DNA from: a virus
Virus record (IMG/VR): IMGVR_UViG_3300015371_000103
Coordinates: 1 to 36,912 of that record
DNA: 36,912 bases
Strand: one strand, 5' to 3'
Shown here: positions 13,990 to 21,237 of the stretch, one piece after another
Position numbering within the stretch: position 1 is the stretch's first letter
Layout: each line of letters starts with the position of its first letter
Notes under the pieces: model-generated
Database searches by the model: none
Told to the model about the DNA's origin: nothing
The model's input: only the letters and a program-made list of their open reading frames with translations
Position numbers and translations under genes: made by a program

Positions 13990-16900
13990 TACAGCCCCAG
14001 GTTCGTCTGGCTCGCGGGCACATAGCCCTGGAGTCCGGCGCCCTGCGCTACGGCGCCCGCTGCGTCACGCAGCCAGTCGGTCGGCGGCGGGAAGAGGCTC
14101 TGCACTACCAGCGTGCCGCCCTGCCCGCCCTGTGCCTGCGCCAGGAAGCCCTGTGCGGCCGGGGCACCCGGTACGGGGCCTGTCTGCCCGGGGAACAGGT
14201 CGAGCGCGCCGACGAAGGCGTTGGCAAGTGAGGAGCTGCGCTGCGCGTTGGCGGCGAGAGCAAGTGCCTGCTGGAGCTGCGCCTCCAGGTCCGGGTTCGT
14301 TCCCGCGGTCTGCCCGGACAGGTTGCGGATGTCGCCCAGCACGCCGGCGAGGGACTGCGTCAGCGAGACCCGCTGCGCCGTGGTCAGGTCGGCACGGTTG
14401 AGTTGCTGCTCGAGGTAGCGCTCCTCGGCCTGCAGCGCGGCGAGGTCGTCTCCGGTGTCCTCGGTTAGCTCGGCCTGGGCGATCTGAAGCTGCAGGTCTT
14501 CGGGCAGGTCAGTCGGGTCCGCCTTCTCGTCCTTGAGCGCAGCGATCGCTTCCTCACAGGCGATGTAGTCACCCCTTAGTCCTGTGAGCTCGTCTCGCAG
14601 GACTGCAACCCGTGCAGCACAGTCGGCGATCTCCTGGCGCAGCCGCTTGATGACGTGCGGGTCGGGTCGCTTGCGCTTCTCGGCCTTCTTCAGCGCTCGC
14701 CTTAGCTTCGCCAGCGTCCGAACCTCGCGCGCCAGCCGCGCCTTGATCTTCTTCGCCGCCGCAGCGATCTGGTGCTCGAGCTGCTGCCAGTCCGCCACAG
14801 TCTGCGCCTGCTCTGCAGGCACGCGAACCTGAATCGCACCAAATGGGGTCCCACGACGCGTCACCAGGCGCGTGCCTGCCTGCCGCGCCTCGAAGACGCC
14901 CTGGATCGCACGGAAGGGCGCGGTGAACGCAGCGCCCGGAGTACGCCCACGCACCGGTTCGGTCTCCGCACGCTCAACTCTTTCGCGGTATTCCCGTTCG
15001 CGCTTCTCGCGTCGAGCCTTTGCCCTATCCCTCGGCGATGTCCCGCCTACTGTGAGATCGCCCGGAGAAGGACCTCCCGCAAGAGCGCTGTCGTCTATGG
15101 GACCGGTCGGAATGCTCGGCCCGCCGTGGCTGACGTAGGTTCGCGTATCGACGACGTTGCCCCACGGGACACCTTCTTCCTCGACCCCGCCGTGCGCGCC
15201 GTGGTCGTGAACCATGCGCCCGCCGCCGATGTAGATGCCGACGTGGCCCGGACTGCGCTCGCCCGGGAAGTTCATAAAGATCAGGTCGCCCGGCTGCAAC
15301 TGCGAGCGGTCGACATGGTGCCCTTGCTTTACTTGCGCGTAGGTATTGCCGCCGATGTGGATGCCTGCCCGCGCGTAGACCGCCTGCACGAAGGCCGAGC
15401 AGTCGTAAGGCCTCCGTTCGCCGGGTAGGTGGAAGCCCGTGCTGCCCGCGCCGGGCTGGGCAGCTGCGCTAACCGCAATGGCCGCCGCGCCCCGCGCGCC
15501 TCTACCACCTGCCAGCCGCGGGCCGGCCGAAGTAGGCCCCTGCGCATCGGTAGGCCCGAGCGCACCCGGCGGCCCTTTCTGCACCCACTTATTGACGCCG
15601 CGGTCGTAGGCCATGCCGAAGGCTTGCCCGGCGGCGTCACCGGCCTTAGTTGAAAGGGCAAGCGACTGCACGCCCAGGTCGGCCAACTGTGCCAGCACGC
15701 TCTCCTTGGCCCTGCGTGCCCACGCGCCCAACCTGCCGGGCAGGTGCGAGAACGGCTCGACCATGGACTGAAAAGTCAGCAACGCTTGCCGCTGCAGTTC
15801 AATCCAGAACACCCGGAACCAGCGCCGCACCTTCTGCCAATGCAAGATCACGTAAGTAGCCGCTTCGCCGGCCGCAATCGCCAGCAGCCCCCACCCGGTA
15901 CTTGCGAGTGCTGCACGCCAGACTGTGGCAGTGGTGCGAGCTGCAACCTGGCTGGATACAGCTATGGCGGCGTTCGCCGCCGCGGCGCTCCTTGCTGTTG
16001 CCGCAAACCGCAACGCAGCTACCCGCTGTGCTGCCGTCCAGGCAGCTGCAGTCCGCGCCGCTTCTATGCGTGTGGATACCGCGATCGCGACGTTGGACGC
16101 AACGGCTTTCAGTTTGAGGCCCACCCATAGCCCGCCCAGGATGATCAGCGTGTTCCGCCATCCCCCGAGCAAACGGGTGATGTTCCCGATGGCCCCGAAC
16201 AGCCCGCGCAGCACCCCGCCGGTGATGCTTAGGGTTGTGTTGAGGTTCCGCTGCAGGCTTTCGACGTTGCGCGTGTTGCCCAACCAGCCGGTGAGCCCGC
16301 GAATGATTCGCAGGACGGTCGGCATCAGCGCAGTGCCGAGCTTCTCTTCGAGGTCGGTCGTCTCGGCGCGTAGGATGCGGAGCTGGTTTGCAAGCCCGCC
16401 CGAGGTGCGCGCAAAGTCGCCCTGCGCATCCTTCGAGTCCTTGAAGATGATGTTGTAACGGGCCTGCGCCTTCTGCTGGTCGGTGAGCGCAACCGTGTGC
16501 CCCTGCACCGCCTTGGTCACTCGGCCTTGGGCACGCTCGACCTCCAGAAGCGCCTGCTGGTACTGGGTCGTATTCGGTCCGTAGTGCTGCTTCTGGACGT
16601 CGCGCAGCTTCGCCTCGGCAATCGCGAGTCCGCGGTTGGCCTGGGTGACCTCGCTGATCGACTTGTTCGTCTTCGCGATCCCGTCCGCGAGCGCCTCGGC
16701 CTTGACGCGGTCGTCGCTGAGGAAGATGCCGAACTGGCGCAGCGGCCTGACCTGCCCGACGAGGCCTGCCTGCAGAGCGCGCAGCGTGTCCTCCGGGCTG
16801 GCGTTGTTGAACGAGGCCAGGTCACCGGCAAGCTGCACCAGCGCCACCGACATGCTCGCCGCCGCCTTGCGGGCGAAGCCCATCGGCACGAGCAGGTTGC

Positions 16901-17306
16901 CGAAGGTGGCAGCGAAGCCGAGCGCCTCGCCTCGAGCGATGCCGAGCGACCCGGCAGTCGTCTGCGACCATGCCTTGACCTCCCGCGCGCTGGTGCGGAA
17001 GACGACGTCGGTCTTGTTCAGTTGCTCGTGGAGGTCGGAGGCAGCGCTGATGCTGGAGCGGACTACCGCCGCAAAACCGACGCCGCCAAGGAACGACCCG
17101 GAGGCGAAGGCGATGCTGCGGCCGAGGCTGCGGAAGGCACCGGATCCTGCGAGCACGCCGCGCGACAAGCGCTCGGTATCCCGCTGCATTTCACGAGTAC
17201 CGCGCTGGAATGTCTCTTGGTCACGCTTGAAGTCGCGGTGGAAGCGATCGTCGTCGACATGCAGAACGACCCGCGCGGTTCCTGCAAGTGCGCCTCCGAG
17301 CGCCAC
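13989..17306 (-). CDS. Tape measure protein with internal NlpC/P60 peptidase domain (1105 aa)
   Basis: The largest gene of the window, placed right after the chaperone pair, as expected for a tape measure. It begins with helices (FHRDFKRDQETFQRGTREMQ), has two hydrophobic helical regions (about 385-400 and 475-495), and ends in long charged helices. Around residues 620-740 is an NlpC/P60 domain: RPYDCSAFVQAVYARAG with the nucleophile at about C635, then LQPGDLIFMNFPGERSPGHVGIYIGGGRMVH. This enzyme probably trims peptidoglycan while DNA passes through the wall. By the usual ratio of about 0.15 nm per residue the tail would be roughly 150-165 nm, less any part not stretched. The GTG overlaps the upstream stop (TAGTG). 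Confidence 0.9.
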   Translation of the reverse strand: MALGGALAGTARVVLHVDDDRFHRDFKRDQETFQRGTREMQRDTERLSRGVLAGSGAFRSLGRSIAFASGSFLGGVGFAAVVRSSISAASDLHEQLNKTDVVFRTSAREVKAWSQTTAGSLGIARGEALGFAATFGNLLVPMGFARKAAASMSVALVQLAGDLASFNNASPEDTLRALQAGLVGQVRPLRQFGIFLSDDRVKAEALADGIAKTNKSISEVTQANRGLAIAEAKLRDVQKQHYGPNTTQYQQALLEVERAQGRVTKAVQGHTVALTDQQKAQARYNIIFKDSKDAQGDFARTSGGLANQLRILRAETTDLEEKLGTALMPTVLRIIRGLTGWLGNTRNVESLQRNLNTTLSITGGVLRGLFGAIGNITRLLGGWRNTLIILGGLWVGLKLKAVASNVAIAVSTRIEAARTAAAWTAAQRVAALRFAATARSAAAANAAIAVSSQVAARTTATVWRAALASTGWGLLAIAAGEAATYVILHWQKVRRWFRVFWIELQRQALLTFQSMVEPFSHLPGRLGAWARRAKESVLAQLADLGVQSLALSTKAGDAAGQAFGMAYDRGVNKWVQKGPPGALGPTDAQGPTSAGPRLAGGRGARGAAAIAVSAAAQPGAGSTGFHLPGERRPYDCSAFVQAVYARAGIHIGGNTYAQVKQGHHVDRSQLQPGDLIFMNFPGERSPGHVGIYIGGGRMVHDHGAHGGVEEEGVPWGNVVDTRTYVSHGGPSIPTGPIDDSALAGGPSPGDLTVGGTSPRDRAKARREKREREYRERVERAETEPVRGRTPGAAFTAPFRAIQGVFEARQAGTRLVTRRGTPFGAIQVRVPAEQAQTVADWQQLEHQIAAAAKKIKARLAREVRTLAKLRRALKKAEKRKRPDPHVIKRLRQEIADCAARVAVLRDELTGLRGDYIACEEAIAALKDEKADPTDLPEDLQLQIAQAELTEDTGDDLAALQAEERYLEQQLNRADLTTAQRVSLTQSLAGVLGDIRNLSGQTAGTNPDLEAQLQQALALAANAQRSSSLANAFVGALDLFPGQTGPVPGAPAAQGFLAQAQGGQGGTLVVQSLFPPPTDWLRDAAGAVAQGAGLQGYVPASQTNLGL

Positions 17307-17563
17307 TAACTCTGCGCCTCTCGCATCAGCGCCGCGTGCCTGGCTCCGAGCTCCTCATGCGGCGAGAGCGGCTTCGGCCCGTGGACCGCGAGCAGCTTGT
17401 CCTCGTCGGGCGTCTCGTGCATCCGCGCCTCGATGAAGGCGAGCCTGGTGAGGCAGGCCTCCTCGATGCAGAACTGGGTCACGTCATCTGCTCCCGTCCA
17501 GCCGCATCCGCACTCACATCTCGCCCAGCTCAGCTGTGGAAAAGACCTGCCGAGCCCTTTCAC
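17306..17563 (-). CDS. Tail assembly chaperone downstream frame (T-like), overlapping gene or +1 frameshift product
   Basis: This frame runs from within the end of the 188-residue chaperone gene to the tape-measure start. Its convincing part begins SWARCECGCGWTGADDV and continues with an acidic helical region (TRLAFIEARMHETPDEDK, PHEELGARHAALMREAQS). It has no strong start of its own: a GTG at 17563 lies 11 bases after GAGGG, and a GTG at 17488 is an alternative. It lies in the +1 frame relative to the upstream gene. The place between tail tube and tape measure is where siphophages make a G/GT chaperone pair by ribosomal frameshift, so it may be expressed as a C-terminal extension (see slip site at 17538-17543) giving a product of about 257 residues. 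Confidence 0.6.
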   Translation of the reverse strand: MKGLGRSFPQLSWARCECGCGWTGADDVTQFCIEEACLTRLAFIEARMHETPDEDKLLAVHGPKPLSPHEELGARHAALMREAQS

Positions 17564-18080
17564 ATGCCGGGCAACCCTCAGGGCACTCGTGCTCGTGACG
17601 AAACGTGTCCCATCGCGACAGGGGATCGACCCCCAGGCGGACGCCGAAGGCGTCACGGTCCCTCTCCCGCTTGGCGATGCTGACCAGCATTTCCTTGTCC
17701 TCGGTGGGCAAGGCCGAGACCTGCTCGGGTGTGAGCTCCGGCTCAACGACGGTCTGGAGCACCAGCCACTCGCCGAGTTCTGTCGCCGCCTTGAGGATCT
17801 CCGGGTCGAGCTCCGGCGCAGAGCCGTTGCCGTCCGCGCCCTCCTTCTCCTTCAGGAGCACGCCGATGTCGTCGGTCGCCATCTTGTAGGCGATCACGCG
17901 CAGATGCTCCGGCAGCGCATCGCCGGCCATCAACATGCTCATGTCCGGGATGCGAACCTTGACCCTGGCGCCGCTGGGGCAGGTGATGACGTGAAACGCC
18001 GCCTGCGCCCACTGCGCGGCGGTTGCGATCTGCTCAGCGTGCCGCTGCCGCTGTGCGGGTTTCGTAGCTCCCTGTGCCAT
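17514..18080 (-). CDS. Tail assembly chaperone (G-like, 188 aa)
   Basis: It lies between the tail tube and tape measure genes and has the composition of tail assembly chaperones: an N-terminal beta part (FHVITCPSGARVKVRIPDMSML) with 'AGDALPEHL', then helical, acidic regions (ILKAATELGEWLVLQTVVEPEL, QVSALPTEDKEMLVSIAKRERD). The last part has a cysteine cluster (ECPEGCPACERA). 'MLxxGxLPxxL' motifs occur in related proteins as I recall. The ATG has AAGGAGG 11 bases upstream and overlaps the previous gene by 47 bases in another frame, which is long for this window. It probably coats the tape measure before tube assembly. Confidence 0.7.
   Translation of the reverse strand: MAQGATKPAQRQRHAEQIATAAQWAQAAFHVITCPSGARVKVRIPDMSMLMAGDALPEHLRVIAYKMATDDIGVLLKEKEGADGNGSAPELDPEILKAATELGEWLVLQTVVEPELTPEQVSALPTEDKEMLVSIAKRERDRDAFGVRLGVDPLSRWDTFRHEHECPEGCPACERARQVFSTAELGEM
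17538..17543 (-). other. Candidate +1 ribosomal frameshift site
   Basis: The coding strand reads GTC TTT TCC in the chaperone frame at residues 179-181. Moving the Phe tRNA one base forward on TTTT still pairs TTT, and decoding then continues CCA CAG CTG in the downstream frame. The stop of the original frame is eight codons later. No classic -1 slippery heptamer joins the two frames, because the downstream frame is +1. Confidence 0.35.
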
Positions 18081-18228
18081 TCGCTGTGCCCTCCTTGGGC
18101 TGTGCGGTTTCGAGCGCTAGGCGCTCCTCGAGTTGGGCGAGGATCTGAGCCAGCGTCCGGGTCGCGCGCTGACAGGCCTTGGCCTGCTGGCGGGCGGCAT
18201 AGAGCAACGCAAGCGTGTCGTCGTCCAC
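18034..18228 (-). CDS. Small helical protein between tail tube and chaperone (64 aa)
   Basis: Begins at a GTG four bases after a copy of the 13-nt motif, whose AGG serves as the likely ribosome-binding site. The 64 residues are almost entirely helical (LALLYAARQQAKACQRATRTL, AQLEERLALE) with a polar tail. It overlaps the next gene by 47 bases. No family is recognised. Position suggests a tail assembly accessory. Confidence 0.6.
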   Translation of the reverse strand: MDDDTLALLYAARQQAKACQRATRTLAQILAQLEERLALETAQPKEGTANGTGSYETRTAAAAR

Positions 18229-18232
18229 GCTT

Positions 18233-18245
18233 TGCCTATCGGCTT
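18233..18245 (-). repeat. 13-nt start-associated-type motif, copy 2
   Basis: AAGCCGATAGGCA, immediately after the tail tube stop (TAG then TAA formed with the motif). It ends four bases before the GTG at 18228; its AGG is six bases from that start. Confidence 0.95.
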
Positions 18246-18246
18246 A

Positions 18247-19209
18247 CTAGGCCGTGGCGGTCTGGTTCTTGGTGACGATGCTGAGCGTGTTCGCGATGAC
18301 CGCCTGCGGCTTGGCGCGGAAGGTAGCCGCGACACGAATCGGCGAGCCATCGACGTTGATCGGCACCGGGTAGGCCGTGTATTCGACCTGCGACATCACG
18401 AAGCTGACCGAGAGGTTGCTGTTGATCTGGGCCAGGATCGTCAGCGCCTCGTTGTAGACCGTCGTCGAGAGCTGCGTGCCCGAAGAAGTCCCGGTGTGGA
18501 AGCGCCGGTAGTCGGCGTCGTCGGTGAAGAGGAGGGAGAGACTACCCGTCACCGCGAACTGCCCCCACACCGAGTCAACCGAGGCGAGGCCGCTGTCGCC
18601 CTGGATGTAAGAGGCGTTTTGGTCGATCGTGATCTCGAAGCTGTCGATCGTGCCTGGCGTTGCACCGCCCTTGGTGCAGGTGACGTTCGGGTAGACCAGC
18701 GGCGTCTCGGTCGTGGCCGCGAGTACCGGATCGGTCTGGCCGAGCAGGGCGTTGAGCCCCGTCCAGGCCACCGAGTAGGTCAGCGCCTGCCCAGCGCCGC
18801 CGCGCACCGTCAATGAGTTGATGCGCAGGTCGCTGTACTGATCGACCAGCGAGGTGGAGTTGATCGCCTTGTAACAGGTGATGTACGGGCCGCTCGAGCC
18901 GGCGGTGGCGGTGTGCGTGTAGTTGGTCGAGCCGGAGTCGGCATTTGCCCCGAGCGCCCAGTACGCGATCGAGGCGAACTCTGTCGGGCGCAGGTAGTGC
19001 TCGGTCGTGCCTTCAACGTGGGCGCCGACGACCACCTGGGCGCCGGCCTGCCGCGATGCGTCCGTCTCTGCCAGCGTGAGCAGGTCTCGAACCGGGGCGA
19101 TGTCACCGCTGGTGAGCTTGAGCTTGTACTGCGGAGTCGCCTGCGGAGAACCCTTGGCGGTCTGCTTGCCGAAGGCGACGGTTACGGCATTGCCTGGAAC
19201 TGAAGGCAC
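18247..19209 (-). CDS. Major tail tube protein (320 aa)
   Basis: The sequence follows the tail tube plan of beta-sandwich proteins: VTVAFGKQTAKGSPQATPQYKL at the N-terminus, LRPTEFASIAYWALGA, then repeated beta pairs (FEITIDQNASYIQG, VTGSLSLLFTDDADYRRFHTG), ending with IRVAATFRAKPQAVIANTLSIVTKN. The patterns 'tGs.t..f.d...y..f..gt' and 'y....v....ri....g' are typical of siphophage tube subunits. It lies downstream of the tail terminator and upstream of the chaperone genes, as expected. The GTG overlaps the previous stop (TAGTG). At 320 residues it carries an extra domain compared with minimal tube proteins. Confidence 0.8.
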   Translation of the reverse strand: MPSVPGNAVTVAFGKQTAKGSPQATPQYKLKLTSGDIAPVRDLLTLAETDASRQAGAQVVVGAHVEGTTEHYLRPTEFASIAYWALGANADSGSTNYTHTATAGSSGPYITCYKAINSTSLVDQYSDLRINSLTVRGGAGQALTYSVAWTGLNALLGQTDPVLAATTETPLVYPNVTCTKGGATPGTIDSFEITIDQNASYIQGDSGLASVDSVWGQFAVTGSLSLLFTDDADYRRFHTGTSSGTQLSTTVYNEALTILAQINSNLSVSFVMSQVEYTAYPVPINVDGSPIRVAATFRAKPQAVIANTLSIVTKNQTATA

Positions 19210-19382
19210 TACTTACCGCCCTTGTCTACGCGCTTGACATCGGGATGGGCTTCGAGCAGGTCGCGCTCCTCGGCATCCTTGGGTGTTCGCTCCTGTCCTG
19301 CCTCGACCTCGAGCGTCGACCCATCGGCACGCGTGATCTGCACGCGGGTGATTCCAGCCTTGAGCTCGTACTTGGCTGCCAC
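19209..19382 (-). CDS. Small hypothetical protein before the tail tube gene (57 aa)
   Basis: A 57-codon frame from a GTG at 19382 to a TAG overlapping the tail tube start (TAGTG). The start lies five bases after a copy of the 13-nt motif, with AGG seven bases away. The sequence has a beta part (YELKAGITRVQITRADGSTLEVEAG) and a charged end (RTPKDAEERDLLEAHPDVKRV). This resembles short phage proteins that read like a viral 'beta hairpin plus helix'. The junctions on both sides support it as real; function unknown. Confidence 0.65.
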   Translation of the reverse strand: MAAKYELKAGITRVQITRADGSTLEVEAGQERTPKDAEERDLLEAHPDVKRVDKGGK

Positions 19383-19387
19383 TGTCC

Positions 19388-19400
19388 TGCCTATCGGCTT
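19388..19400 (-). repeat. 13-nt start-associated-type motif, copy 3
   Basis: AAGCCGATAGGCA ending five bases before the GTG at 19382. It is preceded by A rather than T, so it does not form a stop in the TAA manner. It includes the TAG that ends the six-codon frame beginning at 19411. Confidence 0.95.
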
Positions 19401-19411
19401 TCCCGTCGCAT
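19391..19411 (-). other. Six-codon mini-frame (MRRESR) between two motif copies
   Basis: ATG CGA CGG GAA AGC CGA TAG. The ATG lies five bases after motif copy 4, the same spacing as true starts behind other copies, and the stop is inside motif copy 3. It could be a leader that couples translation of the next gene, or a by-product of motif duplication. There is no direct evidence of translation. Confidence 0.35.
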
Positions 19412-19416
19412 CGTAC

Positions 19417-19429
19417 TGCCTATCGGCTT
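19417..19429 (-). repeat. 13-nt start-associated-type motif, copy 4
   Basis: AAGCCGATAGGCA. With T at 19430 it makes the TAA stop of the tail terminator gene. It ends five bases before the ATG of the six-codon mini-frame. Copy 3 follows 16 bases later, making the only tandem pair. Confidence 0.95.
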
Positions 19430-19835
19430 AGCCGCCCTTGGCAAAGCGGTTGTCACGCAGGCAGACCAGCGTGGCCTCTAGGCCGCTCGTCTCCAGGTCG
19501 ATCTCGATCTCCTGCAGCCGGAACTGCCACATGCCCTGAAACTGCGCCTGCAACGGCTTGAGCGTGTCCTGCAAGGACTCGACCAGCGTCTCCAGCTCGC
19601 TCACCTGCGTGTTCGCGAAGCCCTGCTGCTGGCGCCACTGCTTGAAGATCCGGACCATCACGAACACCTGCTCGAGGTTCACGTCCTGGTCCCACTCGCG
19701 CACTCCCGCTGTCCAGACACAACCCACGGTCCTGTCCTCGACCGGTCCCTCGATCATGCCGCTGCGGAACTCGATCCCCATCGCGGTGCTCAGCGAGTTC
19801 TGCAGAGCCACGCGGAAGTCGGTCAGCTGTCCCAT
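19428..19835 (-). CDS. Tail terminator-like protein (135 aa)
   Basis: It follows the gp10-like gene and precedes the tail tube region, the usual place of the tail terminator. The 135 residues show the alpha/beta pattern of that fold: FRVALQNSLSTAMG, EDRTVGCVWTAGVREWDQDVNLEQVFVMVRIFKQW, then a helix (VSELETLVESLQDTLKPL) and a last pair (WQFRLQEIEIDLETSGLEATLVCLRD). Such proteins form a hexameric ring that ends tube polymerisation and joins the head. The ATG overlaps the previous stop by one base; its TAA stop is part of motif copy 4. Confidence 0.7.
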   Translation of the reverse strand: MGQLTDFRVALQNSLSTAMGIEFRSGMIEGPVEDRTVGCVWTAGVREWDQDVNLEQVFVMVRIFKQWRQQQGFANTQVSELETLVESLQDTLKPLQAQFQGMWQFRLQEIEIDLETSGLEATLVCLRDNRFAKGG

Positions 19836-20248
19836 CAGGGAAAGAAGGCGCGCAGGTAGCGAAGAAGCGCGGCCTGCCCGGGCTTCACAGCTCTGGTCAG
19901 GAAGCGCTGCGGCTTGACGCCGGACCCGGGCTGGGCTGCGATCGCCACCGCTCGAGGCGTGCGGCGTCCACGAATCCTGCGCCGGCGCCGGGCGTAGGTG
20001 CCGAACTCGAAGAAGATCGCCCGGAAGTCAGCCGCGTAGACGATGATCCGCTTGCCCTTGCTGGTGGTGTGGGCAGGCGTGACCCGGATCGAGCTGAGCA
20101 CGTCCTGGATCTGGTACTCGACCGGCGCAGAGCGGGCCACGGCGACCGTCACCGCCGCAGCGCGGCCTAGAGCCTTCTCGGTCGCACGGCTGTACTGCGC
20201 GCTCAGCTTGCGGAAGTTGTCGTCGACGTGAATGCGGGCGGTCGGCAT
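19835..20248 (-). CDS. HK97 gp10-like tail completion protein (137 aa)
   Basis: The sequence has ALGRAAAVTVAVARSAPV, then beta-type SSIRVTPAHTTSKGKRIIVYAADFRAIFFEFGTYARR. The 'FEFGT' box is the hallmark of the HK97 gp10 family, where it is followed by a basic stretch and a proline-containing helix (PQRFLTRAV). These proteins join the head connector to the tail. Start ATG overlaps the upstream stop (TGATG). Confidence is high for family, moderate for exact role. Confidence 0.8.
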   Translation of the reverse strand: MPTARIHVDDNFRKLSAQYSRATEKALGRAAAVTVAVARSAPVEYQIQDVLSSIRVTPAHTTSKGKRIIVYAADFRAIFFEFGTYARRRRRIRGRRTPRAVAIAAQPGSGVKPQRFLTRAVKPGQAALLRYLRAFFP

Positions 20249-21219
20249 CAGATCATCTGGATGGTCCGTGCCCTGTACGGCTCGAGCAGTTCCTGCGCCT
20301 CGACCGGGAGGTTGCGCGCGGAGAACGACTCGCCCGCAGGCGCCGCGGCCTCCTCGGTCAGCTGCAGCGGCCCGATCACGCGGCTGGCAAAGCCCTCCGG
20401 GTTGCGGTAGGCATCTGCGATCGCAACCAGGCAGGCCAGTTGCACGTCGTCGGGAACACCCGCGAGCGTCGAGGCGATGCCCCAGTTGCCGGTCACGTCG
20501 ACCTTGTAGTCGAGCTCGCAGGGTCCATAGCCCGGAAAGCCTGCGGTGTTGAAGGGGCGGTTGAGCAGGCTGGTGAACTCGAGTCGGAGATAGGTTCCTT
20601 CCGGCGTCCCGCCGATCGGACCCAGTCGCCAGTCGCCCTGCACGCTTCCGCTAGGTGGAGTAAGCGTCTGCCGCGAACCCGTAGGAAGATCGGTGTAGAG
20701 CACCACCGCCGTGACCGCACGCAGGTCGCTGTCGGGATTCGCAAGCTCGAGCACGCCGCTGCCGTCGTAGGTGAAGCTGCGCGTAGCCGCGTTGGTCTGC
20801 GGTCGCCACTCACGCCGGGTGAACTTGTAGATGCTGCGGCTGTAGGCGTTGATCAGCCGCGCCAGCCGGGGATCCTGGGAGCTGTCGGTCGAGTCCTGCA
20901 GCACGAACTCGCGAGCAGAGAGCAGGTCCGTGAGCGCATCGGACCGAACGGTGGGAATGAGCGCCTCGACGACGAAGCTGCCGGCGCCGACCGCGATGTT
21001 CGTGTTCGTGTCCGCCGAGTAGAACCACAGCCCGGCCTGGTCAGCGGTGAAGGTCGCCTTGAAGGTTCCGGTCGGGCTCTGCGTAGCGGTGGGGTTGATG
21101 ACGCTCCCGTCCGGCTTGGTGACGACCACGTCGATGGTGTCCGTCTGCGGCGCACCGTTTACGGTCAGGTCGAACTCAAGCGTGACCCCTTGACCGACCT
21201 TGTACTTGTTGTCCGCCAC
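20248..21219 (-). CDS. Head-tail connector (gp6-like) with N-terminal Ig-like domain (323 aa)
   Basis: Residues about 1-88 form an Ig-like beta domain (VTLEFDLTVNGAPQTDTIDVVV, TGTFKATFTADQAGLWFY). After a hinge, residues about 95-323 fit the gp6-like connector: ALTDLLSAREFVLQDS, DPRLARLINAYSRSIYKFTRREWRP, and later DDVQLACLVAIADAYRNPEGFASRVIG. Connectors of this type form a ring under the portal. The Ig domain is an addition to the usual 100-200 residue connector. The GTG start lies five bases after motif copy 5. Confidence 0.7.
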   Translation of the reverse strand: MADNKYKVGQGVTLEFDLTVNGAPQTDTIDVVVTKPDGSVINPTATQSPTGTFKATFTADQAGLWFYSADTNTNIAVGAGSFVVEALIPTVRSDALTDLLSAREFVLQDSTDSSQDPRLARLINAYSRSIYKFTRREWRPQTNAATRSFTYDGSGVLELANPDSDLRAVTAVVLYTDLPTGSRQTLTPPSGSVQGDWRLGPIGGTPEGTYLRLEFTSLLNRPFNTAGFPGYGPCELDYKVDVTGNWGIASTLAGVPDDVQLACLVAIADAYRNPEGFASRVIGPLQLTEEAAAPAGESFSARNLPVEAQELLEPYRARTIQMI

Positions 21220-21224
21220 TGCTC

Positions 21225-21237
21225 TGCCTATCGGCTT
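21225..21237 (-). repeat. 13-nt start-associated-type motif, copy 5
   Basis: AAGCCGATAGGCA. With T at 21238 it provides the TAA stop of the 14-residue-repeat protein gene, and it ends five bases before the GTG of the connector gene. Confidence 0.95.

Noticed and set aside
17488-17570. A -1 programmed frameshift in the tail chaperone
   Set aside because: The downstream open frame is +1 to the upstream gene. The -1 frame gives only a 12-residue run (starting at a GTG overlapping the stop) before TGA, so a standard G/GT -1 slip does not join the two.
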